In this document: positions 5,974 to 7,647 of the stretch, one piece after another | How positions within the stretch are numbered: position 1 is the first letter of the stretch | How the letters are laid out: each line of letters begins with the position of its first letter | Source: an uncultured Collinsella sp. | GTDB lineage: Bacteria > Actinomycetota > Coriobacteriia > Coriobacteriales > Coriobacteriaceae | Reading direction: 5' to 3' | Assembly (NCBI GenBank): GCA_900549185.1 | Contig: URNM01000089.1 | Location: 1-7,647 of the forward strand | Length of the DNA: 7,647 nucleotides | Made by a program: the position numbers and the translations under genes | Notes under the pieces: model-generated | Database searches by the model: none | Seen by the model: only the letters and a program-made list of their open reading frames with translations | Told to the model about the DNA's origin: nothing

Positions 5974-6054
5974 GGCACTTGGGGACGTTCTTTATATGCC
6001 GGCACTTGGGGACCGCCCCTTACTGCCGGCAGAAAAGGAACGTCCCCAAGTGCC
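5974..6054. repeat. Nested 81-bp palindromic element (GGCACTTGGGGAC type)
   Basis: Outer arms GGCACTTGGGGACGTTC (5974-5990) and GAACGTCCCCAAGTGCC (6038-6054) are perfectly complementary over 17 bp. Inside are a second pair, TGCCGGCA at 5997-6004 and 6024-6031, and an innermost GGGG/CCCC stem (6008-6011, 6016-6019). The 13-mer GGCACTTGGGGAC is repeated directly at 6001-6013, and GGCACTT is doubled in tandem at 5967-5980 where this element meets its left neighbour. It lies 14 nt beyond the PTS gene stop. It has no T-run on the minus strand, so it may be a 3' stabiliser but is not a standard terminator. Confidence 0.85.
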
Positions 6055-6068
6055 GACTCAGCCCCACC

Positions 6069-6533
6069 TTAGAAGTGGCGGCGGATGGCGTCGACCATGC
6101 CCTGCGGCGTGGTTTGACCGAGCACGTCGGCTGCGGCATCGGCGTCCATAAAGATGTTCATGAGCGCCTGCAGGGCCTCGACCTGACCGCCCGGCTCTGC
6201 GATGCCCAGATTGATGACGATCTGCGCCGGCACCGGAGCGCCCATGCCAGCCATAGCGTTAAATGTCACGGGCGCGGCGGGCTTCACCACCGCGATATAG
6301 GGCTTGGCCACAAACCCCGGATCGGTATGCGGAATGGCAATGTTTGCCGCCGGCATGGCAAGACCCGTGGGATAGGCATCCTCGCGCGTGCGAACGGCGT
6401 CGAGCCAACCGGATGCAATGTAGCCACGTGGTGCAAGCTCGCCCTCGAGCCGCGCAAACACCTCATCCGGCGTTGCACACTCCCAATCAAAAAACACCAG
6501 CTCAGGCGTAAACAGCGCTTCGTTATCCGCCAT
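6069..6533 (-). CDS. PTS sugar transporter subunit IIA, fructose/galactitol family
   Basis: A 154-aa cytoplasmic EIIA domain (PTS_EIIA type 2), the component that takes phosphate from HPr and passes it to EIIB of a sugar permease. The active-site block is intact: TREDAYPTGL (49-58) followed by NIAIPHTDP, with His69 as the phosphorylated residue. This spacing resembles GatA. The C-terminal half (ALQALMNIFMDADAAADVL and MVDAIRRHF) is the usual helical end. The length is normal for a single-domain EIIA. The ATG at 6531-6533 has AGAGGTG at suitable spacing. No EIIB or EIIC gene is adjacent. It stands alone between the purN terminator and a repeat cluster, so its partners must be elsewhere or it is regulatory. 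No convincing promoter is visible in the 77 nt upstream. Confidence 0.9.
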   Translation of the reverse strand: MADNEALFTPELVFFDWECATPDEVFARLEGELAPRGYIASGWLDAVRTREDAYPTGLAMPAANIAIPHTDPGFVAKPYIAVVKPAAPVTFNAMAGMGAPVPAQIVINLGIAEPGGQVEALQALMNIFMDADAAADVLGQTTPQGMVDAIRRHF

Positions 6534-6610
6534 GCGCTCACCTCTCTCATCTAGTCACCTGCGACGTTCTTGAATGACCAGTCGTTAAAGACCGTTCCCG
6601 ATGACTACCC

Positions 6611-6653
6611 AAAACAAAAGGTGGCCACGCGCGCCTTGGCGCCAATGACCACC
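6611..6653 (-). terminator. Intrinsic terminator after purN
   Basis: On the minus strand an 8-bp stem (GGTGGTCA from 6653-6646, TGGCCACC from 6627-6620, one G-T pair) encloses an 18-nt G+C-rich loop that can fold further (TTGGCGCCAA). It is followed by TTTTGTTTT (6619-6611). It starts 32 nt after the purN stop and probably ends the purine transcript. The remaining 77 nt before the PTS gene show no clear element. Confidence 0.85.
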
Positions 6654-6685
6654 CTGACTACTCGGCTAAATTGTACTGTGCGCCG

Positions 6686-7387
6686 CTAGCCGCGAGGCGC
6701 ATCAATTGCGACCTTGCCGTTCTCCAGCACGTGGACGCGGCCGTCGGCGAGCATCTGCACGACCTCGGGATACAGCACGTGCTCGATCGCGTGAATGTGC
6801 TCCTCGAGTGTATCGACATCCCAGCCCTCCTCGACAGCCAGCGCACGCTGGGCGATGATGGGGCCGTTGTCGTAGAGCTCGTTGGCAAAGTGCACGGTCA
6901 CACCGGTCACCTTGACGCCGCGGGCAAACGCATCGTCGATCGCGTGGGCACCGGTAAAGCTCGGCAGCAACGCCGGATGCAAGTTGACCACGCGGTTGGG
7001 AAACGCCGCCAGCAGCGGCGTGTGCACCATGCGCATGTAGCCGGCCATGACCACATACTCGCAGCCGCGCTCGAGCAGCTCGTGCGCGATGATCTCGTCG
7101 GCGGCGATGGGGTCGGCATAGACATCCTTGGACAACGTGAGCGTCTGGATGCCCGCACGCTCGGCGCGCTGCAAGCCCTTGGCCGAAGGACGGCTCGACA
7201 CCACAAGCTCAATCGAGGCGTTGAGCTTGCCGACGGCGATCAGGTCGATCAACGCCTGCAGGTTGGTACCCGAACCGCTGATGAGCACACCGATTTTGAG
7301 CGGCTCGGCGGTATCAGTGCCGGTCGGCCGGGTATACGGGTCCCAAGCCAGGACCTCGGCAGCGGCCATCTGCTCGTTAGCGCTCAT
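6686..7387 (-). CDS. purN: Phosphoribosylglycinamide formyltransferase
   Basis: A 233-aa cytosolic enzyme that transfers a formyl group from 10-formyltetrahydrofolate to GAR, giving FGAR in de novo purine synthesis. The GAR/phosphate-binding loop reads VLISGSGTNLQAL (34-46). The folate site and catalytic region read AGYMRMV (115-121) and NLHPALLPSF (135-144), with Asn135 and His137. Asp173 in NELYDNGP aligns with the catalytic Asp of E. coli PurN. An extension of about 29 residues precedes the first beta strand, absent from the compact E. coli enzyme. The start could lie further in (Met7), which would still leave an extension. The gene overlaps the end of purM by 11 bp (ATGAGCGCTAA), which suggests translational coupling, and no strong ribosome binding site is seen. 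Confidence 0.95.
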   Translation of the reverse strand: MSANEQMAAAEVLAWDPYTRPTGTDTAEPLKIGVLISGSGTNLQALIDLIAVGKLNASIELVVSSRPSAKGLQRAERAGIQTLTLSKDVYADPIAADEIIAHELLERGCEYVVMAGYMRMVHTPLLAAFPNRVVNLHPALLPSFTGAHAIDDAFARGVKVTGVTVHFANELYDNGPIIAQRALAVEEGWDVDTLEEHIHAIEHVLYPEVVQMLADGRVHVLENGKVAIDAPRG

Positions 7388-7639
7388 CGGAGTACACGAC
7401 CTTACCGGAGCCCTCGACGCACTCGCCCACGCGGAACGGCTTCTCGCCCAGCGCGACCAGAGCCTCGGTCACCGCGGCCTCGTCCTCGGGAGCGACGATC
7501 AGGCACAGGCCGACGCCCATGTTGAAGGTCTTGCACGCCTCGTTGGGCGCAAGCTCGGCCTGGCGCGAGACGTAGGTGATGACGGGCGGAACGTCCCAAC
7601 CCATCTCGACGCCGTTACGGGTGACCACGGCATCTACGT
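7377..7639 (-). CDS. purM: Phosphoribosylformylglycinamidine cyclo-ligase, C-terminal part (cut by contig end)
   Basis: Only the last 87 or so codons are present; the gene runs off the right end of the contig. The enzyme (AIR synthetase) closes the imidazole ring by converting FGAM to AIR with ATP, two steps after PurN. The visible part matches the PurM C-terminal domain: a WDVPPVITYVSR helix, the family-typical CKTFNMGVGLCLIV block, then the EDEAAVTEALVALGEKPFRVGECVEG stretch near the end. The GTG at 7626-7628 is an internal Val, not a start: the frame continues upstream to the adapter. The stop codon TAA lies inside the purN start region. Genomic sequence ends at about 7639. Confidence 0.92.
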
Positions 7640-7647
7640 CTGTCTCT
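7640..7647 (-). other. Nextera adapter start at right contig end
   Basis: The last eight bases, CTGTCTCT, are the first eight of the reverse-complemented Tn5 mosaic end. Alone this could be chance, but the complete adapter at the other end of the contig makes read-through the better explanation. Trim before using the purM fragment. Confidence 0.85.

Noticed and set aside
5911..6054. CRISPR array
   Set aside because: Repeats are few, imperfect, unequal in spacing and palindromic throughout. There are no unique spacers of constant length and no cas gene.

Overview
The window reads as an ordinary stretch of core chromosome from a moderately high-GC gut actinobacterium. Collinsella or a close relative in the Coriobacteriia is my best guess. 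It rests on the style of the proteins and on palindromic intergenic repeats built around GGGGAC(A/G), which I associate with that group from memory. It is not a phylogenetic result. Every convincing gene lies on the minus strand, so the biological reading order is right to left. The window is a whole contig with untrimmed Illumina Nextera sequence at both ends (1-49 and 7640-7647). Genomic sequence is therefore about 50-7639.

Reading right to left: the 3' end of purM overlaps purN, giving two steps of de novo purine synthesis that end at a strong intrinsic terminator (6611-6653). Next is a stand-alone PTS EIIA of the fructose/galactitol type, followed by a 144-bp cluster of palindromic repeats. 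Then come a membrane-anchored PrsA/SurA-like parvulin foldase and a YqeY-family protein, probably cotranscribed, closed by a strong terminator (4065-4096). After a 32-bp perfect inverted repeat and a likely promoter comes a complete polar amino acid ABC importer in the order ATPase, substrate-binding lipoprotein, permease, permease. Its gaps are 3 to 25 nt. Last is a cytidylate-kinase-like P-loop protein, separated from the importer by a short palindrome. Left of it are two hairpins, one of which looks like a plus-strand terminator for a convergent gene lying off the contig.

I see no CRISPR array, phage, insertion sequence, toxin-antitoxin pair, rRNA or tRNA, and no candidate for a new multi-gene system. 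The points most worth a second look are the family of GGGGAC-type palindromes in the intergenic gaps, the Asn that replaces the usual His in the parvulin domain, and the twin-arginine motif placed directly before a lipobox in the substrate-binding protein.
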